From contig NZ_MVIM01000008.1 in NCBI RefSeq assembly GCF_002086795.1, positions 220,264-284,263 on the forward strand: 64,000 nucleotides of DNA, given 5' to 3'. A program made the position numbers and the translations under genes. The stretch is from Mycolicibacterium tusciae. GTDB lineage: Bacteria; Actinomycetota; Actinomycetes; Mycobacteriales; Mycobacteriaceae. The notes beneath the pieces are model-generated. The model had not been told where the DNA came from. It searched no databases and was given only the letters and a program-made list of their open reading frames with translations. How positions within the stretch are numbered: position 1 is the first letter of the stretch; every line of letters starts with the position of its first letter. Positions 17,182 through 24,866 of the stretch are shown piece by piece.

Positions 17182-18210
17182 TTATGGCAGCGGGTAGACC
17201 GCATTGCTGTCGCCGATGAAATCGATCGCGGAGTACTCGTTGAGTTTCGAGAGGCGGTGGTAGGCCTCGATCATGCGCACGGTGCCGGACTTGCTGCGCA
17301 TCACGATGGACTGGGTGGTGCAGCCGCCGCCGGAGTAGCGCACGCCCTGCAGCAGGTCCCCGTCGGTGACACCGGTGGCGCAGAAGAACACGTTCTCCCC
17401 GGACACCAGGTCTTCCGTGGTCAGCACCCGGTCGACGTCGTGGCCCGCGTCGATGGCCTTCTGCTTCTCATCGTCGTCGGTGGGTGCCAGCACTGCCTGG
17501 ATGGCGCCGCCCATACAGCGGATCGCGGCGGCGGCGATGATGCCCTCGGGAGTGCCACCGATGCCGGCCAGCATGTCGGTACCCGAATTGGGTCGGCACG
17601 CGGAGATGGCGCCTGCCACGTCGCCGTCGGAGATCAACCGGATACGGGCGCCCGCCTCGCGGACGTCGGCGATGAGTTGTTCGTGGCGCGGCCGGTCCAG
17701 GATGCACACGGTGACGTCCCGCACCGACAACCCCTTCACCTTGGCGACGGCGCGGACGTTCTCGCCGATCGGCGCGGTGATGTCGATCGCGCTCACCGCG
17801 TCGGGACCGACGGCGATCTTGTTCATGTAGAAGACCGCCGACGGATCGAACATGGCGCCGCGCTCGGCGACCGCGAGCACCGAGATGGCGTTGGGCATGC
17901 CCTTGCTCATCAGGGTGGTGCCGTCGACCGGGTCGACCGCGAAGTCGCACTCCGGTCCGTCACCGTTGCCGACCTCTTCGCCGTTGTAGAGCATGGGCGC
18001 GTTGTCCTTCTCGCCCTCGCCGATCACGACGACGCCGCGCATCGATACGGAGTTGACCAGCTCGCGCATTGCGTCGACGGCGGCCCCGTCGCCGCCCTCC
18101 TTGTCACCTCGGCCTACCCAGCGTCCTGCTGCCATCGCACCGGCTTCGGTGACTCTCACGAGTTCAAGGGCGAGGTTACGGTCGGGTGCTTCACCGCGCG
18201 CGGGTGTCAT
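17182..18210 (-). CDS. glpX: Class II fructose-1,6-bisphosphatase
   Basis: A 342-residue enzyme of the GlpX family (Rv1099c type), the main mycobacterial FBPase in gluconeogenesis. Conserved segments are ELVRVTEAGAMAAGRWVGRGDK, VVIGEGEKDNAPMLYNGEEVG, FAVDPVDGTTLMSKG (metal-binding DPxDGT) and GIGGTPEGIIAAAAIRCMGG. The ATG at 18210 gives a short N-terminal extension relative to the conserved core. It is upstream of fum in a likely operon and divergent from the DUF4245 gene, with 54 bp between starts. Confidence 0.97.
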   Translation of the reverse strand: MTPARGEAPDRNLALELVRVTEAGAMAAGRWVGRGDKEGGDGAAVDAMRELVNSVSMRGVVVIGEGEKDNAPMLYNGEEVGNGDGPECDFAVDPVDGTTLMSKGMPNAISVLAVAERGAMFDPSAVFYMNKIAVGPDAVSAIDITAPIGENVRAVAKVKGLSVRDVTVCILDRPRHEQLIADVREAGARIRLISDGDVAGAISACRPNSGTDMLAGIGGTPEGIIAAAAIRCMGGAIQAVLAPTDDDEKQKAIDAGHDVDRVLTTEDLVSGENVFFCATGVTDGDLLQGVRYSGGGCTTQSIVMRSKSGTVRMIEAYHRLSKLNEYSAIDFIGDSNAVYPLP

Positions 18211-18251
18211 GGGCAGATTGTCCCATTAGCCCCCCTCCCTTTGGGACCTGG

Positions 18252-18257
18252 GATACT
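18252..18257 (+). promoter_or_regulatory. Candidate -10 hexamer of the DUF4245 gene
   Basis: GATACT resembles TATACT and ends 7 nt before the ATG at 18265, in the 54-bp divergent region with glpX. The first base deviates from TANNNT. Confidence 0.35.
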
Positions 18258-18264
18258 GGCGACC

Positions 18265-18912
18265 ATGACCACCCAGCCGCAGCCGGCTCCGAAGCCAGCG
18301 AAGTCGCGGCTACTGCAGGACGGCCGGGATATGTTCTGGTCGATCGCACCGCTGATAGTGGCCTGCATCGTGCTGGCCGGGGTGCTGGGTATGTGCTCGT
18401 TTCAGGCCAGCGGGCCCGCCGAGGGTCCCGTGCCCACCTACGACGCACCGGGCGCGCTTCAAGCCGACGCGGACGCCCTCAAGATCCCGATCAGGGTGCC
18501 GCAGCTGCCCGAGGGCTGGCAACCGAACTCCGGCAGCAGGAACGGCATCGATGGGGGCCGCACCGACCCGACGTCGGGGGAGAGCCTGCGAGCGGTCAGC
18601 TCGACCGTCGGCTTTCTGGCGCCGAGCGGCATGTACGTGAGCCTGACGCAGAGCAACGCCGACGAGGACAAGCTCGTTGCTTCGATGAGACCCGACATGC
18701 GCCCGACGGGCGCCGAGGACGTCGACGGCGTGACGTGGGTGGTCTACGAGGGCGGAGATCAGGAGGGGCGGCCTGCCGAGCCGCTGTGGACGACGCGGCT
18801 GAACGGCCCGACGGGGCCGGCGCAGGTTGCGCTGACCGGGGCCGTTACGACCGACGAATTCCGTACGCTGGCTGCGGCGACGCAGACCGCCGCTCCACTG
18901 CCCACCAAATAG
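18265..18912 (+). CDS. DUF4245 membrane-anchored protein
   Basis: A 215-residue protein of the Rv1100 type. It has a short cytosolic tail with KPAKSRLLQDGRDMFWS, one transmembrane segment at about residues 25-46 (IAPLIVACIVLAGVLGMCSF) and an extracytoplasmic domain. That domain contains IRVPQLPEGWQPNSGSRN and GVTWVVYEGGDQEGR, typical of DUF4245. The function is unknown. The ATG fits a TATA-like box 7 nt upstream. Conserved synteny with glpX across mycobacteria supports the call. The next gene begins 23 bp downstream on the same strand. Confidence 0.88.
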   Translation: MTTQPQPAPKPAKSRLLQDGRDMFWSIAPLIVACIVLAGVLGMCSFQASGPAEGPVPTYDAPGALQADADALKIPIRVPQLPEGWQPNSGSRNGIDGGRTDPTSGESLRAVSSTVGFLAPSGMYVSLTQSNADEDKLVASMRPDMRPTGAEDVDGVTWVVYEGGDQEGRPAEPLWTTRLNGPTGPAQVALTGAVTTDEFRTLAAATQTAAPLPTK

Positions 18913-18935
18913 CCGACTGCCAAGTAGGAGACGTC

Positions 18936-19763
18936 ATGACCGCGCCCGATCCCGATGTCGCCGGCCAGGCGGCTCCGGAAGCAGACCTCACCGGCTGGAC
19001 CGTTTCGCCGTTCGCCGCTGCGGGCTTCACCCATGACGTGTATCGCAGAGGTGAGGGTCCCGGAGTGGTGCTGATCCCGGAGATGCCCGGCGCCCATCCT
19101 GGTGTGTTCGCGCTGGGAAATCATCTGGTGGACAACGGGTTCACGGTGGCAATACCGTCGCTGTTCGGCACTCCCGGGGCGCCGGCGATGCGTCCCGGCG
19201 CGGTCCCGGTCATGTTGCGCGGTTGTGTGGCAAAGGAATTCGCGGGTTTTGCGACCAACGCCGACCGTCCGGTCGCGCACTACTTGCGTGCGCTGGCCCG
19301 CGATCTCAATGAGAACACACCGGGTAAGGGCGTCGGTGTGATCGGGCAGTGCTTCACCGGCGGCTTCGCGCTGGCGGCTGCGGTCGACGACAGCGTGCTC
19401 GCGCCCGTTCTCAGCCAGCCATCGCTGCCGTTTCCGCTGACGCCGAAACAGCGGCGCGACCCGGGACTGTCGGAAGCCGAGCTGAAGATCGTCGAACGGC
19501 GCGCGGCCAACGAGGGACTGTGCGCGCTGGGATTGCGCTTCAGCGAGGACCCGCTGGTGCCTGCCGAACGATTCAAGACTCTCAAAGACCGGCTCGGCGA
19601 TGCGTTCGAGGTCATCGAGATCAACTCGAAGAAGGGCAACGAGCACGGCTTCGGCAAGATGGCGCACTCCGTGCTGACCCTTGAGCGCCGCGAGCAGGAA
19701 GGCCACCCCACCGACGACGTGATGAAGCGCGTCATCGAGTTCTTCAATCAGCGCTTGAGGTAG
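18936..19763 (+). CDS. Dienelactone hydrolase-family protein
   Basis: A 275-residue alpha/beta hydrolase. The nucleophile elbow GQCFTGGFALAAA contains Cys rather than Ser, as in dienelactone hydrolases, and the late EHGFGKMAH supplies the His. It probably hydrolyses an ester or lactone; the substrate is not predictable. A Shine-Dalgarno TAGGAGA precedes the ATG by 5-6 nt. Its last 20 bp overlap, tail to tail, the end of the AI-2E-family permease gene on the other strand. Confidence 0.85.
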   Translation: MTAPDPDVAGQAAPEADLTGWTVSPFAAAGFTHDVYRRGEGPGVVLIPEMPGAHPGVFALGNHLVDNGFTVAIPSLFGTPGAPAMRPGAVPVMLRGCVAKEFAGFATNADRPVAHYLRALARDLNENTPGKGVGVIGQCFTGGFALAAAVDDSVLAPVLSQPSLPFPLTPKQRRDPGLSEAELKIVERRAANEGLCALGLRFSEDPLVPAERFKTLKDRLGDAFEVIEINSKKGNEHGFGKMAHSVLTLERREQEGHPTDDVMKRVIEFFNQRLR

Positions 19764-20970
19764 CGGCGGGCGACTTTTCGTCCATCTCGGGCTCGCCCTC
19801 GCTCTCGGCTTCTTCTTTGGCCTGTTCACGCTTCTGCTTGATGCGGCGGCCCAACCGCCACAACGGGTTTCGCTTCTTGGGTTTGGTGTCTTTCTCGTCG
19901 GGCTGGTCCATCGGCACACCCTTGTAAACGGCCAGATACACGCTGATCGTGGTGACGATGACGATCATCAGCACCGGGCCGATCACGATGCCCCACGCGC
20001 CGAACATCGCGATTCCGGCGAACACCGCCAGCAGCATCAGTGCCGAGTCCAGGCGGGCAGCGCGGGGAACCAGTATGGGGCGCAGGAAGTTGTCGATGTT
20101 CGTCACCACGATGAGGTGGAACAGGATCACGAATATGCCGCCGTAGATATTGCCGAACAGGATCATTCCGACACCGAACGGGATCGTGATGATGCCGCTT
20201 CCGAGCGGAATGACCGACAGCGCGGACAATAGAACGGCGAGCAGGAAGAAGCCCTGGTGGAATCCGGCGATGTAGATCGACCCGGCGCCTGCGACACCCT
20301 GGCAGACGGCGATGACGAACTGGCCCATGACGGTGCCCTTGACCATCGCGCCCATCTTCGACATGTAGAGGTCGGTGATCTCCTCGCCCAGCGGATTCAG
20401 TCGCCGGATGAGCAGCAGCACCTTGTCCCGGTTGGTCAGCAGCGACAGGAACACATACAGGAACAGGATGGCCGACGTGATCGCACCGAACGCGCCGCCG
20501 GCCGCGCCCTGGAGTAGGCCGAGCAACCACTTGCCGACTTCCTGAGCGACGGTCGTCATCGAATCCTGTAGTGACTCAGGGGTGATCGTGTAGTCGACAA
20601 ACGGCACGCGGTGCAGCAGTTCGTTGGCCAACGCCAACGACCGGTCGCCGAGGGCCGACAGATCGGTGTTCTCGACCCAGACGGCGACCCGCTCGACCAT
20701 GGTGGTGATCTGGATGACCGCAAGGAACACGAACAGGCTCAACGGCACGATCACCGCGGCGAAGGCGGCCAGCAGCGTCAGCGTCGCCGACAATCCCGCG
20801 CCGAGTTTCTTGTTGAGCCGTGAGTAGAGCGGCTGGAACAGATAGGCCGCCACCGCGGCGACCACGATCAGAATGAAATACCCACGCAGGAAGTACGCGC
20901 CGAAGGCGATCGCGACGACGGTCGCGACGGCAAGCGCACGTTTTTGTGTCAGCGTGAATTCGGTGTTCAC
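19744..20970 (-). CDS. AI-2E-family transporter (UPF0118 permease)
   Basis: A 408-residue membrane protein of the Rv1101c type with about eight hydrophobic helices. The family motifs are YLFQPLYSRLNKKLG, GSGIITIPFGVGMILFGNIYGGIF and NIDNFLRPILVPRAARLDSALMLLAVFAG. A highly charged cytosolic tail follows from about residue 355 (EKDTKPKKRNPLWRLGRRIKQKR, then an acidic stretch). Some relatives export autoinducer-2 or act as Na+/H+ antiporters, so the substrate is open. GTG start. The 3' end overlaps the dienelactone hydrolase gene by 20 bp in antisense. Confidence 0.9.
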   Translation of the reverse strand: MNTEFTLTQKRALAVATVVAIAFGAYFLRGYFILIVVAAVAAYLFQPLYSRLNKKLGAGLSATLTLLAAFAAVIVPLSLFVFLAVIQITTMVERVAVWVENTDLSALGDRSLALANELLHRVPFVDYTITPESLQDSMTTVAQEVGKWLLGLLQGAAGGAFGAITSAILFLYVFLSLLTNRDKVLLLIRRLNPLGEEITDLYMSKMGAMVKGTVMGQFVIAVCQGVAGAGSIYIAGFHQGFFLLAVLLSALSVIPLGSGIITIPFGVGMILFGNIYGGIFVILFHLIVVTNIDNFLRPILVPRAARLDSALMLLAVFAGIAMFGAWGIVIGPVLMIVIVTTISVYLAVYKGVPMDQPDEKDTKPKKRNPLWRLGRRIKQKREQAKEEAESEGEPEMDEKSPAATSSAD

Positions 20971-20979
20971 GCGCTATTT

Positions 20980-21807
20980 CTACAGAACTTTCGCTCGGGC
21001 CTCGACCTGTTTGGCGCGTTGACCCTCGATGAACCGCATCGACATGCGATTCAGCAGAGTGGGGGCCATCCTGGCGAACAACCATTGAACGCGCGCGATC
21101 CGTGGCTTCACCAGGATCGCCTTGTTCTTCTCGACCGCGCGCAGGATGTCCTGCGCCAACCGGTCGGCGTCGTACGGCTTGCCGCCCTGCGTTTGCAAAA
21201 AGTAGTCACGGCCGACGAATCCGCCGATGGCGCCCTTGTCGAGGATCGGCGTCTCGACGGCGGCCGGGCACACCACGAGCACGCCGACGCCGCGCGGGAC
21301 CGCTTCGGAGCGCAACGCCATCGACAACCCGACGACAGCATGTTTGGTCGTCACGTAACTGGTTATCTGGCCCGCCGCGGCAAGGCCTGCCATCGACGCG
21401 GTGTTGACGATGTGGCCGTGGCCCTGGCGCAGCATCAGCGGATAGGCCGCCGCGACGCCATGGACGACGCCGCGCAGGTTGATGTCGATGATCGCGTTCC
21501 ACTGGTCCAGCGTCAGCAACTCGGTATCACCGCCCCAACAGATTCCCGCGTTGTTGAACATCAGGTCGAGTCGGCCGGCGCGGTCGACCACGTCGTTGAC
21601 GACGGCCTGCACCGCCCCCGCGTCGGTGACGTCGAGTCGTGCGGCGCGTGCCCCGCCACCCAGTGCAGCGGCGGTCCGCTCAGCGGCCTCACCGTCGATG
21701 TCGGTGCAGACCACATGCGCGCCCGCGCCGACGAGCGCGCGGCACAACGCTGCGCCGATGCCCGACCCGGCGCCGGTGACGATGGCCTGCTTGCCGGCGA
21801 AACTCAC
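20980..21807 (-). CDS. Short-chain dehydrogenase/reductase (second gene of a KstR-type operon)
   Basis: A 275-residue classical SDR. The NAD(P) motif is TGAGSGIG, with NNAG, a catalytic Ser in NTASMAG and the YxxxK pair as YVTTK. Asp at the end of beta2 (CTDIDG) favours NAD(H). The C-terminal extension is basic and ends RAKQVEARAKVL. Its GTG start overlaps the stop of the upstream SDR by 4 bp (GTGA), so translation is coupled. The substrate is probably a hydroxy-steroid or hydroxyacyl compound, given the KstR-like operator in front of the operon; this is inference. Confidence 0.87.
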   Translation of the reverse strand: MSFAGKQAIVTGAGSGIGAALCRALVGAGAHVVCTDIDGEAAERTAAALGGGARAARLDVTDAGAVQAVVNDVVDRAGRLDLMFNNAGICWGGDTELLTLDQWNAIIDINLRGVVHGVAAAYPLMLRQGHGHIVNTASMAGLAAAGQITSYVTTKHAVVGLSMALRSEAVPRGVGVLVVCPAAVETPILDKGAIGGFVGRDYFLQTQGGKPYDADRLAQDILRAVEKNKAILVKPRIARVQWLFARMAPTLLNRMSMRFIEGQRAKQVEARAKVL

Positions 21808-22571
21808 TGCGCCTCCGCCAGTTTCATCACATGTCCCAGCACATCCGGGTACTTCTTCAGGTGTGCGCCGCCGTTGAGATCGAGGACTTCACCGGTGAGC
21901 CACGAGTTCTGCGGCGAACACAGGAACACCACGGCGTTCGCGATCTCCTCCGGCTTACCCGCACGCCCTAGCGCGGTGTTCTCGGTGTAGTCCTCGACGA
22001 GGCCGGGGATGAGCGACGAGCCCGCCGTCAGCGGCGTGTCGACGAAACCGGGCGCCACCGCGTTGACCCGGATGCCGCGCGGCCCCCACTCCAACGCCGC
22101 GACCTGGGTCAGCATCGACAGCCCGGCCTTGGCCGAGCAGTAGGCGCTCATCCCGACGGCAGGCTGGCGACCGTTGAGGGAGCTGATCGACACGAGCGAG
22201 CCGCCCGCTCGCAGCTTCTGTCCGGCGTACTTGGCGACGATGAAGGAGCCGTTCAGGCACACATCGACGACTCCGCGAAACTCGTCGACCGACAGGTCGG
22301 TGATCAGGCCGAGGCTGCCGAACCCCGCGCAGTTCACCACGACGTCGAGCGGACCGATCTCGTCGAAGAGGCGTTGCACCGAGGCCTCGTCGGTGACGTT
22401 GACCTGTGCAGCGGTATGGGGCTCGCCGAGTTCGGCGGCCCGTTCTCGCGCGCCGTCGGCGTTGAGGTCGGCGATCGTGACGCGGCAGCCGTCGGCGGCG
22501 AGCGCCTGCGCGCTGGCCCAGCCGATGCCGGACGCACCACCGATCACGACTGCCACTCGCCCGTTGCTCAT
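21804..22571 (-). CDS. Short-chain dehydrogenase/reductase (first gene of a KstR-type operon)
   Basis: A 255-residue classical SDR with IGGASGIGWA, an NCAG motif, catalytic Ser in SISSLNG and YCSAK. An FabG-like C-terminus (GRAGKPEEIANAVVFLCS, TGEVLDLNGG) completes the fold. Asp in IADLNAD favours NAD(H). The ATG at 22571 has AAAGGG about 8 nt upstream; a longer in-frame extension is unsupported. The start lies 21 bp from a perfect palindrome matching the KstR consensus. It is probably repressed by KstR and induced by sterol degradation intermediates. Confidence 0.88.
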   Translation of the reverse strand: MSNGRVAVVIGGASGIGWASAQALAADGCRVTIADLNADGARERAAELGEPHTAAQVNVTDEASVQRLFDEIGPLDVVVNCAGFGSLGLITDLSVDEFRGVVDVCLNGSFIVAKYAGQKLRAGGSLVSISSLNGRQPAVGMSAYCSAKAGLSMLTQVAALEWGPRGIRVNAVAPGFVDTPLTAGSSLIPGLVEDYTENTALGRAGKPEEIANAVVFLCSPQNSWLTGEVLDLNGGAHLKKYPDVLGHVMKLAEAQ

Positions 22572-22592
22572 ACAGTTGCCCTTTCGACGCAG

Positions 22593-22606
22593 TGGAACGC
22601 GTTCCA
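22593..22606. promoter_or_regulatory. KstR-type operator (perfect 14-bp palindrome)
   Basis: TGGAACGCGTTCCA is a perfect palindrome and fits the published KstR consensus TNNAACNNGTTNNA at every fixed position. It lies in the 61-bp region between the divergent SDR operon and the SRPBCC gene and could repress both. KstR controls cholesterol and sterol catabolism in mycobacteria. Confidence 0.8.
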
Positions 22607-22632
22607 ACTTAGCGCTTTGACACACTCGACTC

Positions 22633-23097
22633 ATGAGCGATCTGAATATGTCGCAGACGGTCCACGTGGCGGCCACTCCCGAGGACCTCTACGAGATGGT
22701 GTCCGATGTGACGCGGATGGGCGAGTGGAGTCCCGTCTGCCGGGACTGCTGGTGGGACGAGGGCGCAGGTCCGCGCGAAGGCGCATGGTTCACGGGCCGC
22801 AACGAGACTCCGGAACGGACCTGGGAGACCCGCAGTCAGGTGGTGGCCGCCGAGCCCGGCCGCCGGTTCGCGTGGGAGGTCAACAACGGCTGGGTGTATT
22901 GGGGATTCACCTTCGCACCCGACGGCGAAGGCGCCCTGCTCACCGAGTCCTGGATTTTCCTTCCCGCAGGTATCGCGGGTTTCCGCGAACGGTTCGGTGA
23001 TCAGGCTGACGCCGAGATCGAGAAGCGTCGGGCGGCGGCCGAGAGCGGCATACCTGCCACGCTCGCCGCGATCAAGAGGGCCGCTGAGAAGGGCTAG
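22633..23097 (+). CDS. SRPBCC-family (polyketide cyclase/START-like) protein
   Basis: A 154-residue helix-grip protein. VHVAATPEDLYEMVSDVTRMGEWSP is the usual SRPBCC opening. A central WETRSQVVAAEPGRRFAWEV follows, with a long C-terminal helix. These proteins bind hydrophobic ligands and some cyclise or hydrate lipids. It starts 27 bp after the KstR-type palindrome and is divergent from two SDR genes, so a role in steroid or lipid metabolism is likely. Convergent with the FGE gene (4 bp between ends). Confidence 0.85.
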   Translation: MSDLNMSQTVHVAATPEDLYEMVSDVTRMGEWSPVCRDCWWDEGAGPREGAWFTGRNETPERTWETRSQVVAAEPGRRFAWEVNNGWVYWGFTFAPDGEGALLTESWIFLPAGIAGFRERFGDQADAEIEKRRAAAESGIPATLAAIKRAAEKG

Positions 23098-23101
23098 CAC
23101 A

Positions 23102-23980
23102 TCAGCGCTTGACGCAGCGAAAGCCGATGTGGCTCATGCCGGTATCGACCGGCTGGGGGCGGCGCGCGGCGGGGCGGTATCGCAGGCAGTAGACGTCTGC
23201 GCAGAGAAACGAACCGCCCTTGACCACCTTGCGCGGCACCTGAAACTGCGGTTGTCGCGAATCGTAACTGTCTGAACCGCAACAGGATGGGTCGTCACGG
23301 GTTTCGCCGTACCAGTCCGTGGTCCACTCCCAGACATTTCCGGCCATATCGAACAGGCCGTAGCCGTTGGGCGGGTAGCTGCCGACCGGGGCCGTGCGCC
23401 CGTAACCCTTTTCCGGCCGCCACGGGAAGTCGCCGTGCCAGTAGTTGGCCAGCGGTCGGTCCGACGATTCCGGCTCTTCACCCCAGGTGTATTCCGCGTG
23501 GTCCAGTCCTCCCCGGGCCGCGGTTTCCCATTCCGCCTCGGTGGGCAGGGACATGCCTGCCCACGCCGAATACGCTTCGGCGTCTTCGTATGCGACGTGC
23601 ACGACCGGGTGTTCGGCGCGTTTGTCGATCGACGACAGCGGACCGACAGGATGCCGCCACGACGCCCCGGGCGTCCACGTCCACCACAGGTTGAGATGCC
23701 GAAGGTCCACCGGCCCCGGTGTGCGAGTGAACACCATCGACCCCGGTTGCAGATTCTCCGGTGGCGCGTCCGGATAGTCGGTGGCATCCAATGGCCGCTC
23801 GGCGACCGTGAGATATGCTGTGGCTTTGACGAATTCGGCGAATTGACTGTTTGTCACGGCCCTGGCCATCATCCAGAACCCCTCGACGTCGGCCGCCCGC
23901 GCCGGCGCCTCCTCGGGGTAATGGCGATCCGATCCAAGCGTCGCGGTCTGCGACGGGATCCAGACGAGGTCGTCAGTCAC
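23102..23980 (-). CDS. Formylglycine-generating enzyme (sulfatase maturase)
   Basis: A 292-residue FGE/SUMF1-family enzyme that oxidises the sulfatase active-site Cys to formylglycine using O2 and copper. The two catalytic cysteines are Cys260 and Cys265 in KGGSFLCADVYCLRYRPAARRPQ, as in Rv0712. Other signatures are PVVHVAYEDAEAYSAWAG, LPTEAEWETAARGG and GNVWEWTTDWY. The GTG at 23980 is chosen because VTDDLVWIP aligns with the start of Rv0712. It overlaps the HAD gene stop by 8 bp; an ATG at 24001 is possible. It is the last gene of an operon with two sulfatases, its obvious substrates. Confidence 0.93.
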   Translation of the reverse strand: MTDDLVWIPSQTATLGSDRHYPEEAPARAADVEGFWMMARAVTNSQFAEFVKATAYLTVAERPLDATDYPDAPPENLQPGSMVFTRTPGPVDLRHLNLWWTWTPGASWRHPVGPLSSIDKRAEHPVVHVAYEDAEAYSAWAGMSLPTEAEWETAARGGLDHAEYTWGEEPESSDRPLANYWHGDFPWRPEKGYGRTAPVGSYPPNGYGLFDMAGNVWEWTTDWYGETRDDPSCCGSDSYDSRQPQFQVPRKVVKGGSFLCADVYCLRYRPAARRPQPVDTGMSHIGFRCVKR

Positions 23981-24866
23981 TGAAGACGGTCGTCCAGTCA
24001 TTCTTCATGCTGACGACTGTCCAGCCATCGGTCACCGCCTGTTTCAATGACTTCTCCGCGCCTGCGGTGTAATCGAATTCGCGGTCCGCGTCGTCATGCA
24101 AGATCAAGAGGCGGAAGCCGTCGGTGAACTCGAGCATCTCGATGTCACCGTTGGAGTTGCCTGCAGCGAGGATCGGGCGGCGTCCGATTCGGCTCCACAG
24201 CCGAACGGGTTTCATGGGCCCGTCATCGAGAAACTCCGGTTGGTCTGTCGTGTAGAGATGGCCGCCCCGATAGACCAGGCCTACCGAACTGCCCACCACC
24301 CGTTCGGGCGGAATGCCATACAGCGCGCTGGTAATCGGACGCATGAAGTCGCGGCCACCACCGGAGACGATGTAGTTGGTGAAGCCATTGGCCTCGAGAT
24401 AGCGGAGCAGATCCACCATCGGCTGATAGCCGCATGACGTGTATGCCCGGCCCAGTGTCGGGTGCTTCGCCTCGGCGAAGAACGTGTTGACCCGGCCAGC
24501 ATGCTGCTCGACGGTGATCTCGTGATGGGCTCGCAGTATCGCGCCCATCAACGGTTTCAGATCGGTGTCGTCGCCCTGGTAGTGCTTCGTGACCGCGTCG
24601 CCCAGCCATTGGAGGTCGCCGGAATAAGCAGCCTTGTACGGCTGGTGATCGCGCAGCGACGGGTCAGCCTCGGCCTGCTCCTTGAAACGCCGGAGCAGAA
24701 AATCCAATTGGATGTACATCGGCTTCTCACACCACAGCGTGCCGTCGTTGTCGAAGACTGCGACGCGCGCTTCGGGCGAAACGAAATCCGGGCCGTCGGC
24801 GGTGACCCGTCCCACGAAGTCGAGGATCGCCGACTTCGTGGGACCGTCGGTCCACGATTCGAGCAT
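23973..24866 (-). CDS. HAD-superfamily phosphatase
   Basis: A 297-residue protein. HAD motif I is VAVFDNDGTLW, motif II is IVSGGGRDF, and motif IV is AAGNSNGDIEM. A cap region of about 100 residues follows motif I (LRRFKEQAEADPSL onward), as in phosphoserine-phosphatase-like enzymes. It overlaps the sulfatase stop by one base (TGATG) and the FGE gene by 8 bp, so all are cotranscribed. The coupling suggests it removes a phosphate from the same sulfated or phosphorylated substrate, or from a product. The substrate is unknown. Confidence 0.85.
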   Translation of the reverse strand: MLESWTDGPTKSAILDFVGRVTADGPDFVSPEARVAVFDNDGTLWCEKPMYIQLDFLLRRFKEQAEADPSLRDHQPYKAAYSGDLQWLGDAVTKHYQGDDTDLKPLMGAILRAHHEITVEQHAGRVNTFFAEAKHPTLGRAYTSCGYQPMVDLLRYLEANGFTNYIVSGGGRDFMRPITSALYGIPPERVVGSSVGLVYRGGHLYTTDQPEFLDDGPMKPVRLWSRIGRRPILAAGNSNGDIEMLEFTDGFRLLILHDDADREFDYTAGAEKSLKQAVTDGWTVVSMKNDWTTVFSD

